Positions 41,818 to 50,392 of a stretch of DNA of 64,000 bases are shown piece after piece (positions within the stretch are counted from its first letter, which is position 1; the number at the start of each line of letters is the position of its first letter). Made by a program: the position numbers and the translations under genes. The notes beneath the pieces are model-generated. The model was not told the origin of the DNA. It did no database searches and saw only the letters and a program-made list of their open reading frames with translations. This DNA comes from an uncultured Desulfobacter sp. (lineage in GTDB: Bacteria; Desulfobacterota; Desulfobacteria; Desulfobacterales; Desulfobacteraceae): the NCBI RefSeq assembly GCF_963664415.1, contig NZ_OY761440.1, positions 558,001 through 622,000 of the forward strand, written 5' to 3'.

Positions 41818-41893
41818 AACTTATAATAAAGTACAATCTTTTTTCATATTGCCTAAAAGCATTATTATGTCGCTTCGCTGCAAAAAAAATCTT
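41818..41893. promoter_or_regulatory. Conserved ~75-bp promoter block, locus G
   Basis: Starts AACTTATAATAAAG and contains AATCTTTTTT, GCCTAAAAGCATT, GTCGCTTCGCTGCAAA and AAATCTT. The same series occurs at 57122-57195 and 59224-59298. Lies between the divergent receptor G and AraC G genes. Confidence 0.65.
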
Positions 41894-42092
41894 AAAATTT
41901 TGATTCGAGATAGAAGAGTGGCAATTCAACCTGTTATTTATCGCTTCTTGTACGTTTTCTACTTGCAATAGTCATCAGTCCTGACTAATTCTATACCGAT
42001 ACAAGAAAATTTGTCGTGGCTAAACAAAACTTGCTATGCTAAGTTATTTATTTGCAGGGTAATAACTTTTGGAAATAAAAAGGTTTCTTTAC

Positions 42093-43100
42093 ATGAAAAA
42101 ACCAGATCCTGTCATTATTTCAGCCCAGGACTATTATGGCACATGCCCTATTCTAAATATTTTTTTTGAAAAAAAAGACGGGGATGAATACTTCTATAAT
42201 TGGTCCGACCACTTGAGAGGTCTAAGCAAGGGGTTTGTATATCAAGTCAAGTGCCAGCCTGGTTTAATCTTGGCAATAACAAGGCAGTCTCCTTCCACCG
42301 CTATCAGCATTTCTCGTGGAGAAGAAATAGATTGTGTTTCTCTTGGTTTTGGCCTTCGTGATGGTTCTCATATCCAGCACCATATCCAAGAGCAAGAAAC
42401 TTCTTTTTGCTTAAATCAGGGGGGGGTGTCCTATGGACATAACTTAAAAAGCAAGTTGATCCATCTTCCCGAAAGACCCTTTTGTTTCATTGGGGTTTTA
42501 ATGGAGCCGTGGTTTATAAAACGTTTTTCGCAAGGAATAGCAGGAGACTTTGCTCAAAAGATAGAAGAAATGTTGGCTCCCCAAAATGAAGGTGAATTTT
42601 TTTACTACCCAGTGTTCATGACGCCTTCCATTCATGTTTGTATTCATGAAATCCTCGGATGTACTTATATTGATGCCCGCAGACCCCTCTTTTTAGGGAG
42701 TAAAGCCCTGGAACTGATGACCTTAGGTTTTGATCAACTCAATTCTGATAAGGGGCAGGACATCTCCTGCTTTAACTTGGAAACCGGCTCCCGGAATTTC
42801 GTTCACAAAGCCAGAGACATAATGATCTCCGACATTAAAAATCCCCCTTCCCTTACCGAACTTTCCAGAATGGTGGGGGTGAATAGAAACAGGTTAAATC
42901 AGTGTTTTCGTAAGGTTTATGGCGTTACTATTTTTGATTTTCTTCGCACGTTCAGGCTGGAAGAATCCAAGCGTCTGTTACAGGCTGGAAACCGAAGTGT
43001 TACGGACGTTGCTTTTGAAGTGGGGTACGCCCAGCACGGGACATTCTCCAGAGAATTTAAAAAGTATTTTGGTGATACACCAAGCGCTTATTTGGGTTGA
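42093..43100 (+). CDS. AraC-family transcriptional regulator G
   Basis: 335 residues from the ATG preceded by AAAAGG; a TTG eight codons earlier is an alternative. The sensor half has CIHEILGCTYIDARRPLFLGSKALELM; the AraC domain has LSRMVGVNRNRLNQCFRKVYG and SVTDVAFEVGYAQHGTFSREFK, then FGDTPSAYLG. It is a close paralogue of regulator I (57272). Helices 1 and 2 of the DNA-binding domain are nearly the same in both, fitting the shared promoter block next to each gene. Its partner receptor G is currently out of frame. Confidence 0.9.
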   Translation: MKKPDPVIISAQDYYGTCPILNIFFEKKDGDEYFYNWSDHLRGLSKGFVYQVKCQPGLILAITRQSPSTAISISRGEEIDCVSLGFGLRDGSHIQHHIQEQETSFCLNQGGVSYGHNLKSKLIHLPERPFCFIGVLMEPWFIKRFSQGIAGDFAQKIEEMLAPQNEGEFFYYPVFMTPSIHVCIHEILGCTYIDARRPLFLGSKALELMTLGFDQLNSDKGQDISCFNLETGSRNFVHKARDIMISDIKNPPSLTELSRMVGVNRNRLNQCFRKVYGVTIFDFLRTFRLEESKRLLQAGNRSVTDVAFEVGYAQHGTFSREFKKYFGDTPSAYLG

Positions 43101-43293
43101 ACTTTTAATATGCACGGCATCCGTCCCGAACATGGCGTACAGCTTGATGTTGGCGTGCGACCTGGACAGGCCGTTACAGAATGCTGATTTTCCCAATTTC
43201 TTCGTTGGAAAATAAATTGACATCCGTTTTGTTCCATATATACTTGTGACGAACAGCTTATCCCATGATTTGAAATGGTCATTGAGGTGCCCC
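43101..43293. other. Short spacer, no supported gene
   Basis: Between AraC G and a broken AAA/nuclease gene. The minus strand holds an open frame with no family match. No hairpin with T-tract seen. Confidence 0.3.
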
Positions 43294-44165
43294 TTGCATA
43301 AACGCAAAAAACTTCCCATTGGAATTCAGACCTTTGCCAATCTCATTGATGAAGGCTATCTGTATGTAGATAAAACACCTTTAATGAAATTCTGTATGAT
43401 CTCAGCCGGGATTTTGGCATTAGGTACCACAAAGCAAGCCGCAAAGGGCGCTTTTCCGAACTGATCCGGACGCTTTATGAAAACAGCGGGCGCCGGGTGG
43501 TGGTGCTGGTGGATGAATATGACAAGCCGATTCTGGACAGCATTGAAGACACAGCGCTTGCCATTGCCATTCGTGAGGAACTCAAAAATTTCTATTCCGT
43601 GATTAAGGACGCAGACCCCTATATTGAGTTCGTATTCATCACCGGGGTATCCAAATTCAGCAAGGTCTCCCTGTTCAGCGGATTGAACAATCTTAAGGAT
43701 ATTTCCCTGGACAAGCGTTTTTCTGATATTTGCGGTTATACCCAGGAAGAACTGGAGACCGTACTTGCCTGCCGGATTGACAATGACGCGGATCCGGCCA
43801 CGATCAAGACCTGGGCAGCTTTGATGTGGACCGGCTGGAAATTGAAACCCTTTTGTTTCAAACCGGTTATTTGACCATAAAGGCAACACAGCGCATGGGC
43901 GGCATGCGCCAGTTTCAGCTCAGCTACCCCAATCAGGAGGTCCGGCAGAGCCTGACCGATGATATTCTCTCCTTTCTCACCGATACCACAGTTGATCAGG
44001 AAAATAACAAGTTCGCACTGTATGAAGCTTTAGCCGGCAATGATTTTCATGCGTTAAAGCAGACCCTGCAGGCATTTTTTTCCTCCATTCCCCACGACTG
44101 GTACCGAAAAAACCAGACGGCCAACTATGAGGGCTATTACGCATCCATCTTGAACTTGAAAAAAA
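43294..44165 (+). pseudogene. Broken AAA-ATPase-like / PD-(D/E)XK nuclease gene (copy 3)
   Basis: Begins KLPIGIQTFANLIDEGYLYV, then jumps past the Walker A region into another frame at SGRRVVVLVDEYDKPILD and continues VTGVSKFSKVSLFSGLNNL-like sequence (FITGVSKFSKVSLFSGLNN). A second deletion near 43815 removes the central part and changes frame to LEIETLLFQTGYLTIKATQR. The end is cut at YEGYYASILN just before receptor H. At least two internal deletions and a lost nuclease domain make it non-functional. Confidence 0.85.
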
Positions 44166-44207
44166 ATTATCTATTCCGTAACAGCCTGTCGAGCACCGTG
44201 AGTAAGA

Positions 44208-46340
44208 TCAGAAGCTATAGCGGACCCCGATACCGAAAGTGCGCGGATCGCCGTAGATCCCAAGCGATCTGGAAGTACCTTCCATGAAAAAGGTCATATA
44301 TTCTTCATCGGTCAGGTTATTGCAAAAGGCGTAGATGTCAAAGCCCTTGAAGCGATAACCGACCTTGACGTCAGCGGTGATGTAGTCATCCATCTCGCGG
44401 AACTCCTTGTCGACATTATCATAGTAGGGAACCTCGCCCTGGCTCCTGACATCCCCACGAGCATAAAATCCGTTTGGGTTGTAGTAAGCGGCACCGATCC
44501 GCCCCAAATACGACGGCGTATGCTGGATCGATTCACCGTCCCAATTAACAGTGCCGGTATCGTAGTCATCGTATTCCGCCTCGATAATGCCGAGTGCTGC
44601 GGTCAATTCGATGGAATCGGTCAGGAAATAGGTCAACTCCAGTTCCAAGCCCAGGGAATGAGAGCTGCCGGCGTTACCGGTCACCCACGTATCATATTCG
44701 TATTTGTTGTACTGGGTGTCTTCAATATCCATGTAAAAGACGGAGGCGGCAAGACGTGCGCGGTTAAACTTCCCTTTGATGCCGATTTCGTAGTTGATTG
44801 ATTTCTGTGGATCAAAGGTATTGTATTCCTCCGAACCGGAGGTGGCCAGTGTTGTAAAACCACCCGGCATATAGCCTTGGGCCACTGACGCGTAAGTGTT
44901 CCAGTTGTCGTTCAACCGGTATGAGAGCGCAGCCTTAGACAAAAGGGCGGTCCAGGTTTCATCCGCATGGAGGGTGTACCAAGGATCTCCGCGGACCGCA
45001 TCCAGTTCATAGTGTTTGTACGCATCCAAATCCATCTCCTTGTCGATCTGCTGATAACGCAGCCCGAGAGTCAACTCAAAGCTGTGGCCAAGGGGAATCA
45101 TCATCTGTCCGAACAGAGCCATGGTCTCACTTTCAGTTTCGGCTTCCCAATCCCATTCGTAAACAGATCCGGAAACCATAAACTGCCTCCCGGTAGGCCC
45201 TGTCTCCATATCCTCGGTGTCGAAATATGCGCCGGCAACCCAACGAAAGCCCTCAGTATTATTGCTCGATAACCTCAGCTCCTCGGTCCAGGTTTCAGTG
45301 TCTTGGTTCGCAAACGAAATAAGCCCGTCTAAAGCGTTATCTGCCATGCAATCGACATCTCTGGCACTTTCAGCGTCAAGGTCTCTGTGGGTCGTCACCG
45401 AACTGAGAGTCACCGACTCGAACTCGTACTTCAGATGAAGACTCTGCGCCAGAGCTTCGGTCTCATAAAAAACGTCTTCATCGAAGGAGCTATGCTCGGC
45501 ATCGTCCCGGTCGAACTCGTTGAGGCCGGTTCCAGCGGGCATAGCGTAACCCGTGTACCCGGAATTGTCGGAGGAATCCTTTGATAGAGTAAATTTTGCG
45601 GAGAACCTGTCGGTGGGCTTGTACAGCAGGAACGCACCGAGGTTCTGATTCTCACTCTTATTGGCTTCGTCGTCACCGGTGTAGTCGTTTGTGATCCAGC
45701 CGTCATCCTGCTGATAGCGGGCGTTCAACCCGAGATAGAGCTTATCCTGAATAAGAGCGCCGTTGACATTGAAAGAGCCCTGTATGTCATTGTAGCTGCC
45801 GTATTCAGCGCCGATATTTCCATGCCATTGGTTTTCCGGTTCCTTGGTCACGACCTTGATAACCGCACCGATGGCGTCCTTGCCGTAAAGCGTGCCCTGG
45901 GGGCCGCGCAGGACTTCAATTCGCTCGACATTGTTCATCGAAGCGTCAAAACCACCCGAATTGCTGTAGGCTACCCCGTCGATATAGATGACCACCGGAT
46001 TGTTGCTGGTAAACATCGATTTATTCAAGCCCCTGAAGTTCACGTTATCGTCAATGCCGGAGCTAAAAGTCATATTAGGAATCTCATTGATAAGATCAGG
46101 GATATCCCTGATCCCCTTCTCTTTTAGAACCTCATCTTCGATGACCATGATACTCTGCGGAACATCCTGAATATCCTCTTCAATTTTATTGGCAGTTACG
46201 GTGATAGTTTCCATTTCCAGGCTGGTTTGCTGGGTTTCAGACTGATTATTAAGGGTTTGTCCGGCAATGCCCGGAGAATGTGCTGAAAACAGCAGAATTG
46301 CGGTTCCCAGAACGATCATTGGTTTAAAAAACAAGTTCAT
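44208..46340 (-). CDS. TonB-dependent outer-membrane receptor H
   Basis: 710 residues from the ATG behind GGAAGGTG. Signal peptide to about residue 26, TonB-box-like ETITVTA at 44-50, plug with VERIEVLRGPQGTLYGKDA. The plug then reads GAVIKVVTKEPEN where the paralogue I and most family members have GGVINIVTK, a change at a very conserved strand. The barrel ends GVRYSF. It groups with receptor I. It is downstream of AraC H on the same strand, 188 bp apart, and convergent with the broken nuclease gene. Confidence 0.92.
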   Translation of the reverse strand: MNLFFKPMIVLGTAILLFSAHSPGIAGQTLNNQSETQQTSLEMETITVTANKIEEDIQDVPQSIMVIEDEVLKEKGIRDIPDLINEIPNMTFSSGIDDNVNFRGLNKSMFTSNNPVVIYIDGVAYSNSGGFDASMNNVERIEVLRGPQGTLYGKDAIGAVIKVVTKEPENQWHGNIGAEYGSYNDIQGSFNVNGALIQDKLYLGLNARYQQDDGWITNDYTGDDEANKSENQNLGAFLLYKPTDRFSAKFTLSKDSSDNSGYTGYAMPAGTGLNEFDRDDAEHSSFDEDVFYETEALAQSLHLKYEFESVTLSSVTTHRDLDAESARDVDCMADNALDGLISFANQDTETWTEELRLSSNNTEGFRWVAGAYFDTEDMETGPTGRQFMVSGSVYEWDWEAETESETMALFGQMMIPLGHSFELTLGLRYQQIDKEMDLDAYKHYELDAVRGDPWYTLHADETWTALLSKAALSYRLNDNWNTYASVAQGYMPGGFTTLATSGSEEYNTFDPQKSINYEIGIKGKFNRARLAASVFYMDIEDTQYNKYEYDTWVTGNAGSSHSLGLELELTYFLTDSIELTAALGIIEAEYDDYDTGTVNWDGESIQHTPSYLGRIGAAYYNPNGFYARGDVRSQGEVPYYDNVDKEFREMDDYITADVKVGYRFKGFDIYAFCNNLTDEEYMTFFMEGTSRSLGIYGDPRTFGIGVRYSF

Positions 46341-46528
46341 TTCACCTTCCTTTTCCGTATGTATTATAGTTGTTTCATCTGCCGGACATCCCCGCGAATG
46401 AGCCGCCAAGATCTCCTTCGTACGCAGGTTGGCATATAATACATTTGCAGGAGAGGCGCTGGTAACTGAGTCTTTTTGATTAGGCCGATTGTATTTTTTT
46501 AGTGCTACAAATTATAATTATCCAAACC

Positions 46529-47476
46529 TTATTTGATAAAATTTTTACTGGGCAGGTGACCGAAATAATTTTTAAATGCCTTGCTAAAATGGCTGGGACA
46601 GGAATAGCCCACGGCATAGGCCGCTTGGGTGACATTCATCCGGCCGTCAATCATGAAATCCATAGCTGTTTCAAGGCGGCGGTTACGCAGGTATTCAAAG
46701 GGTGTAACGCCGAAAACCATCCGGAAACTGCTGTACATTTTACTGCGGCACATCCCGACCGTCCGGGCCAATTGATTCAGATCAGGGGGTGTTTCCAGAT
46801 CACCGGTCAGGAGACGTGCCACTTCCCGTATACGCTCCAGGTCCCGGGCAGGTAAATGCCCGGTGTCCGATTGCCGGTTGTCAACGGCTTCTATTTGTCC
46901 GATTTTATGCGCAATCAGTTCCAGAACTTTACTTTCAATAAAAAAATTTTTGGCCCATCCCTGGTACGGACAGTTAAATATGTCAAAAATTGCGGTACGC
47001 ATGGCCGGTGTGATCTGGCCGTTATGATTGAATCTCCCCTGTGACGGATTTTCAAGTTGCGGCGGCAAGCGAACTGTTTCCCCTTCGGCAAAAGTGTAAA
47101 ACCGCTCCAGATCCATTACGATATTTACACGGACCATCCGTTCCATACCTACGGTTTCTGAAAGTTCAGCCAAGTCCGTGCAACAAGTAAAACCGGCTTG
47201 AACCTGTCTTAATTCATCCCTGAATTTGTGATGTGTCGAAGATGCCCGGCCCTGGCCGCCGCCTGACAAACGGAATCCGAATCCAATGGGTTTAAAGGGG
47301 GGTGCGGTCTCTATGACAAAAGGAAACCGGGGGACAAAATTATATATGATCAATTGTATCCCGGACTTAAGGGGAATGCTTTTTATGTCTCCCTTTCCCA
47401 TGGCAGGTGGAATACAGATCCGAGTGGGTTTGGTGGGATTTGTCAGGTCCTGGAGGGCAATACATATTTTTTCCAT
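46529..47476 (-). CDS. AraC-family transcriptional regulator H
   Basis: 315 residues from the ATG with AAGGA ten bases upstream; a longer open frame adds 28 unlikely residues. Sensor half with PIGFGFRLSGGGQGRAS and FNCPYQGWAKNFFIESKVLELIAHKIGQ; AraC domain with LARTVGMCRSKMYSSFRMVFG and NVTQAAYAVGYSCPSHFSKAFK, then FGHLPSKNF. Closest to regulator F. Situated upstream of and co-directional with receptor H. Two AGTCAACTATTT repeats lie in its own upstream region. Confidence 0.9.
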   Translation of the reverse strand: MEKICIALQDLTNPTKPTRICIPPAMGKGDIKSIPLKSGIQLIIYNFVPRFPFVIETAPPFKPIGFGFRLSGGGQGRASSTHHKFRDELRQVQAGFTCCTDLAELSETVGMERMVRVNIVMDLERFYTFAEGETVRLPPQLENPSQGRFNHNGQITPAMRTAIFDIFNCPYQGWAKNFFIESKVLELIAHKIGQIEAVDNRQSDTGHLPARDLERIREVARLLTGDLETPPDLNQLARTVGMCRSKMYSSFRMVFGVTPFEYLRNRRLETAMDFMIDGRMNVTQAAYAVGYSCPSHFSKAFKNYFGHLPSKNFIK

Positions 47477-47554
47477 TTCAACTGGTCCTTGGAGGCAAGG
47501 CCGAACAAACCGGTTATACGTTCCACCCAACCATTCAAACCCATACGCCGCCAG

Positions 47555-47615
47555 AGTCAACTATTTAAAATATTGTTTTTATTGTCTAACTTTTATCTTT
47601 GATAGTCAACTATTT
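47555..47615. promoter_or_regulatory. Direct repeats upstream of AraC H
   Basis: AGTCAACTATTT at 47555-47566 and again at 47604-47615, 49 bp apart, in an AT-rich region. Between them lies TTGTCTAACTTTTA, containing a CTAAC core like other loci. Candidate operator. Confidence 0.5.
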
Positions 47616-47818
47616 TTTATAACATGAAAATTGGCTGAATATAGACCATTGAGAAAAAAATTTAATTGTTTTTTCCATGATGGGATCGAACTAAACAAAT
47701 ATAATTTGTTAATAGGTAATCTTTTTTACTTTTTACATAGATAGTTTGATTTTTCCAGAAACTGATAATAATGTTTACACTGTAGATTCACGTGTTATTT
47801 TGCAGCCGTTAAATAAAC

Positions 47819-47904
47819 GGTCATGGGTCGACCTGACATATCACAACTGCCAGGCTCAGCCCACAACGAAAGTTGAAAGATCTGTATCGCTTACACAGAC
47901 TTTC
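47819..47904. repeat. Dispersed 85-bp hairpin element, copy 3
   Basis: GGTCATGGGTCGACCTGACA to CAGACTTTC. Close to copy 2; the first stem is further weakened by GGGTCGA against TCAGCCC. Confidence 0.7.
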
Positions 47905-47984
47905 CAAAAAAAAGAGAGGTACAATATGGATGGTGCAAGGAATGACGGGCATGTTTTGATCCTTAACCCGCCGGAGGCGTAGCC

Positions 47985-49541
47985 ATGAAAAAACTGCCCG
48001 TGGGCATCAGCACCCTGAAAGAAATTATTGAGGAAGGCCATGCTTATGTGGACAAATCCAAATTTGTCCATGACCTGTCTGAAAGAGGCAAGTACTATTT
48101 TCTCTCCAGACCCAGGCGTTTTGGTAAATCCCTGTTCATCGACACCCTCAAAGCGGCGTTCGAGGCCGATAAAGACCTTTTCCGGGGACTGTGGTTATAT
48201 GACAACTGGGACTGGGAAAAGCGCTATCCGGTTATCCATATCTCCTTTGCTGAAGGCGTTCTCAAAAGCAGGGAGGAACTGGACAAGAAGATATTTGAAC
48301 TGATTGAAGGCAATCAAAAAAGATTGGGGGTCCAATGCCGGTACAAAGACAGCGTTTCCGGCTGTTTCAGTGACCTTATTCAAAGATCAAGTGAAAAATA
48401 CGGTCTTCGTGCTGTAATCCTGATTGATGAATATGACAAGCCTATCTTGGATAATATTGTAAACCCCAAAATCGCGGAAGAGATGCGTGAAGGACTGAAA
48501 AACCTTTATTCCGTGATCAAAGGACAGGATGCCAATCTGCGCTTTGTCTTTCTCACCGGCGTATCCAAGTTTTCCAAGGTAAGCCTGTTTTCAGGGCTGA
48601 ACAACCTGACCGATATCACGCTGGATGCTGAATATTCCGCGATCTGCGGCTATACGGAATCGGAGATGGTGTCAGTATTTTCAGAGCGTCTGAAAAACAA
48701 ATCCCTGGAAGATATCCGCAAATGGTACAACGGCTATGCCTGGCTCGGAGAAAAAGTATACAACCCTTTCAGCATCCTCCACTACCTTCGTACCGGGGAA
48801 TTCCGCAACTACTGGTTTGAAACGGGCACCCCGGAATTCCTGATAAAACTGGTACTTGAAAAACGATATTTTATTCCGGCACTGCAACATATGTTTGCCA
48901 CGGAAAGACTTTTGGGCAGCTTTGATATCGATTCCATTGAGATTGAAACCATAATGTTTCAGACCGGGTACCTGACAATCCAGGAGAAACGTCAATACGG
49001 CAATATGGCGGCATATCTGCTGAATTTTCCCAACCTGGAGGTAAAAATGAGTTTTACCGACAGCATATCGGCCCGCTTGCTGTCCGGACGCCCTGAATAT
49101 GAAAGGTACAAGATTGATTTGTATCAATCCCTTGCGAATGCCAAGATAAAAGATATCGAAAAAATTTTTTCCGCGTTGTTTTCCGCTATCCCCCATGACT
49201 GGTACCGGAAAAACAAATTATCCGCATACGAAGGTTATTATGCATCTATTTTTTACTGCTATTTCACGGCCCTTGGCCTGGACGTGACGGCCGAGGACAC
49301 CACCAGCCACGGCCGCATAGACATGACGGTAAAAATAGATAACAGGGCCTATATATTTGAATTCAAGGTGGTGGATATAGACAAGACACCGGGAACGGCC
49401 CTGGAACAGATAAAACAAAAGGGATATGCCGAAAAATACAGGACCGGCATGGCCGAAATCTACCTGATCGGTGTGGAATTCGACCGTAATGAGCGCAATA
49501 TCGTAACCTTTGAATGGGAGCTGTTGCAGGCATGCCAATAA
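47985..49541 (+). CDS. AAA-ATPase-like / PD-(D/E)XK nuclease family protein (copy 2)
   Basis: 518 residues, the same length and domain order as copy 1: SRPRRFGKSLF, VILIDEYDKPILD and GRIDMTVKIDNRAYIFEFKV. Residues 1-80, ~185-280 and 400-518 are nearly identical to copy 1, also at DNA level. About 80-180 is moderately different and ~280-395 (from TPEFLIKLVLEKRYF to IEKIFSALF) strongly different. The contrast between conserved flanks and a variable centre points to recombination or gene conversion with other family members. Function unknown. Confidence 0.88.
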   Translation: MKKLPVGISTLKEIIEEGHAYVDKSKFVHDLSERGKYYFLSRPRRFGKSLFIDTLKAAFEADKDLFRGLWLYDNWDWEKRYPVIHISFAEGVLKSREELDKKIFELIEGNQKRLGVQCRYKDSVSGCFSDLIQRSSEKYGLRAVILIDEYDKPILDNIVNPKIAEEMREGLKNLYSVIKGQDANLRFVFLTGVSKFSKVSLFSGLNNLTDITLDAEYSAICGYTESEMVSVFSERLKNKSLEDIRKWYNGYAWLGEKVYNPFSILHYLRTGEFRNYWFETGTPEFLIKLVLEKRYFIPALQHMFATERLLGSFDIDSIEIETIMFQTGYLTIQEKRQYGNMAAYLLNFPNLEVKMSFTDSISARLLSGRPEYERYKIDLYQSLANAKIKDIEKIFSALFSAIPHDWYRKNKLSAYEGYYASIFYCYFTALGLDVTAEDTTSHGRIDMTVKIDNRAYIFEFKVVDIDKTPGTALEQIKQKGYAEKYRTGMAEIYLIGVEFDRNERNIVTFEWELLQACQ

Positions 49542-49557
49542 ACCTTTAACAGAAGGT

Positions 49558-49953
49558 TTATGGTGTAACGGCCTGTAATCCAAGAATGGTTTCCATGGGG
49601 TTAAAATCGCGATCATCATGAAGTAACGGCAAATCGTTTTCTATACAATAAGTTCCGATTATAACATCTATGGTTTTTCTCACGGTAATTCCCTGTCTGC
49701 GCATTGTTCTGTAATTTGCAGCTGAGGCAACTGCCAGGGAACAGCTGTTGAGCGAAACGCAATCCAAAACAGCCAATAAATCTCTTGCCGCATCAAATTC
49801 TTTGTTTGTTTTAAATCCTTGCAAAATTTCAACGAGGATCAGATCACCCAACAATACGGGCGCTTCGTGCAGCAGGGTATCCAGTGTATTGGTCTGCCAA
49901 TTTATCTGCCCGTTAAAATAGGCAATCCACACCGAAGAATCAACCAGGATCAC
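49558..49953 (-). CDS. vapC: VapC-type PIN-domain toxin
   Basis: 131 residues with the PIN ribonuclease residues: LVDSSVWIAYF (Asp), GDLILVEILQGF (Glu), RKTIDVIIGTYC (Asp) and LLHDDRDFNPM (Asp). VapC toxins cleave tRNA or rRNA. Overlaps the upstream antitoxin gene by four bases. Complete and probably active. Confidence 0.9.
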   Translation of the reverse strand: MILVDSSVWIAYFNGQINWQTNTLDTLLHEAPVLLGDLILVEILQGFKTNKEFDAARDLLAVLDCVSLNSCSLAVASAANYRTMRRQGITVRKTIDVIIGTYCIENDLPLLHDDRDFNPMETILGLQAVTP

Positions 49954-50144
49954 TTATCAAGCCTCATGGCGTTCAAATCGCCTTCCCAATGCAATTTTCC
50001 TCTCAATGATGCAATTTTCTGCTGTTTTTTTAATTTGACGAACAGTTTAAGCCCCTCTTCAACAACCGCTTTTTTGGTTTTCACATCAGAGAGTTGCAGC
50101 GCTTCTTGCATCAAATCATCCCGAATGACTATATTAGTTCTCAT
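49950..50144 (-). CDS. vapB: VapB-type antitoxin
   Basis: 64 residues from the ATG preceded by GGAGGAAC. Begins MRTNIVIRDDLMQEALQLS, a ribbon-helix-helix-type VapB/DUF2191 N-terminus, and ends with KLHWEGDLNAMRLDK, the part that blocks the toxin. The stop overlaps the VapC start (ATGA). Confidence 0.88.
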   Translation of the reverse strand: MRTNIVIRDDLMQEALQLSDVKTKKAVVEEGLKLFVKLKKQQKIASLRGKLHWEGDLNAMRLDK

Positions 50145-50229
50145 TGTTCCTCCATGTGTATGTTTTTTTAAAATGATACACCAGCGAACAACCAATTACA
50201 ATATATATCCATTCACAACCCGATTCTGT

Positions 50230-50390
50230 ATCTTCGCACGTTCAGGCTGGAAGAATCCAAGCGTCTGTTACAGGCTGGGAACCAAAGTGTTACGGACGTT
50301 GCTTTTGAAGTGAGGTACGCCCAACACAGGACATTCTCCAGAGAATTTAAAAAATTCTTTGGTGATACACCAAGCCATTATCTGGGTTGA
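50230..50390 (+). pseudogene. C-terminal relic of an AraC regulator (G/I type)
   Basis: Encodes LRTFRLEESKRLLQAGNQSV, TDVAFEVRYAQHRTFSREFK and FFGDTPSHYLG with stop, nearly the same DNA as the end of AraC G (42930-43100). Only the last helix-turn-helix remains. It abuts the 3' end of the ABC-permease/M1 gene, showing that another AraC/receptor cassette once lay here. Confidence 0.85.
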
Positions 50391-50392
50391 AC

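Larger units (their letters stand above)
47733..49544. repeat. AAA/nuclease cassette, copy 2 (~1.8 kb)
   Basis: Second copy of the unit at 36695-38507, with identical boundaries (TTTTTACATAGATA on the left, CCAATAAACC on the right) and unrelated flanks: AraC H upstream and VapC downstream. Confidence 0.7.

Noticed and set aside
42978..43319. Minus-strand frame over the end of AraC G that looked like a transposase remnant
   Set aside because: No catalytic residues or terminal repeats, and two thirds of it is antisense to AraC coding sequence.
49540..49559. AAACCTT/AAGGTTT inverted repeat between AAA/nuclease copy 2 and VapC
   Set aside because: Short, AT-rich stem with no T-tract; too weak to call a terminator.
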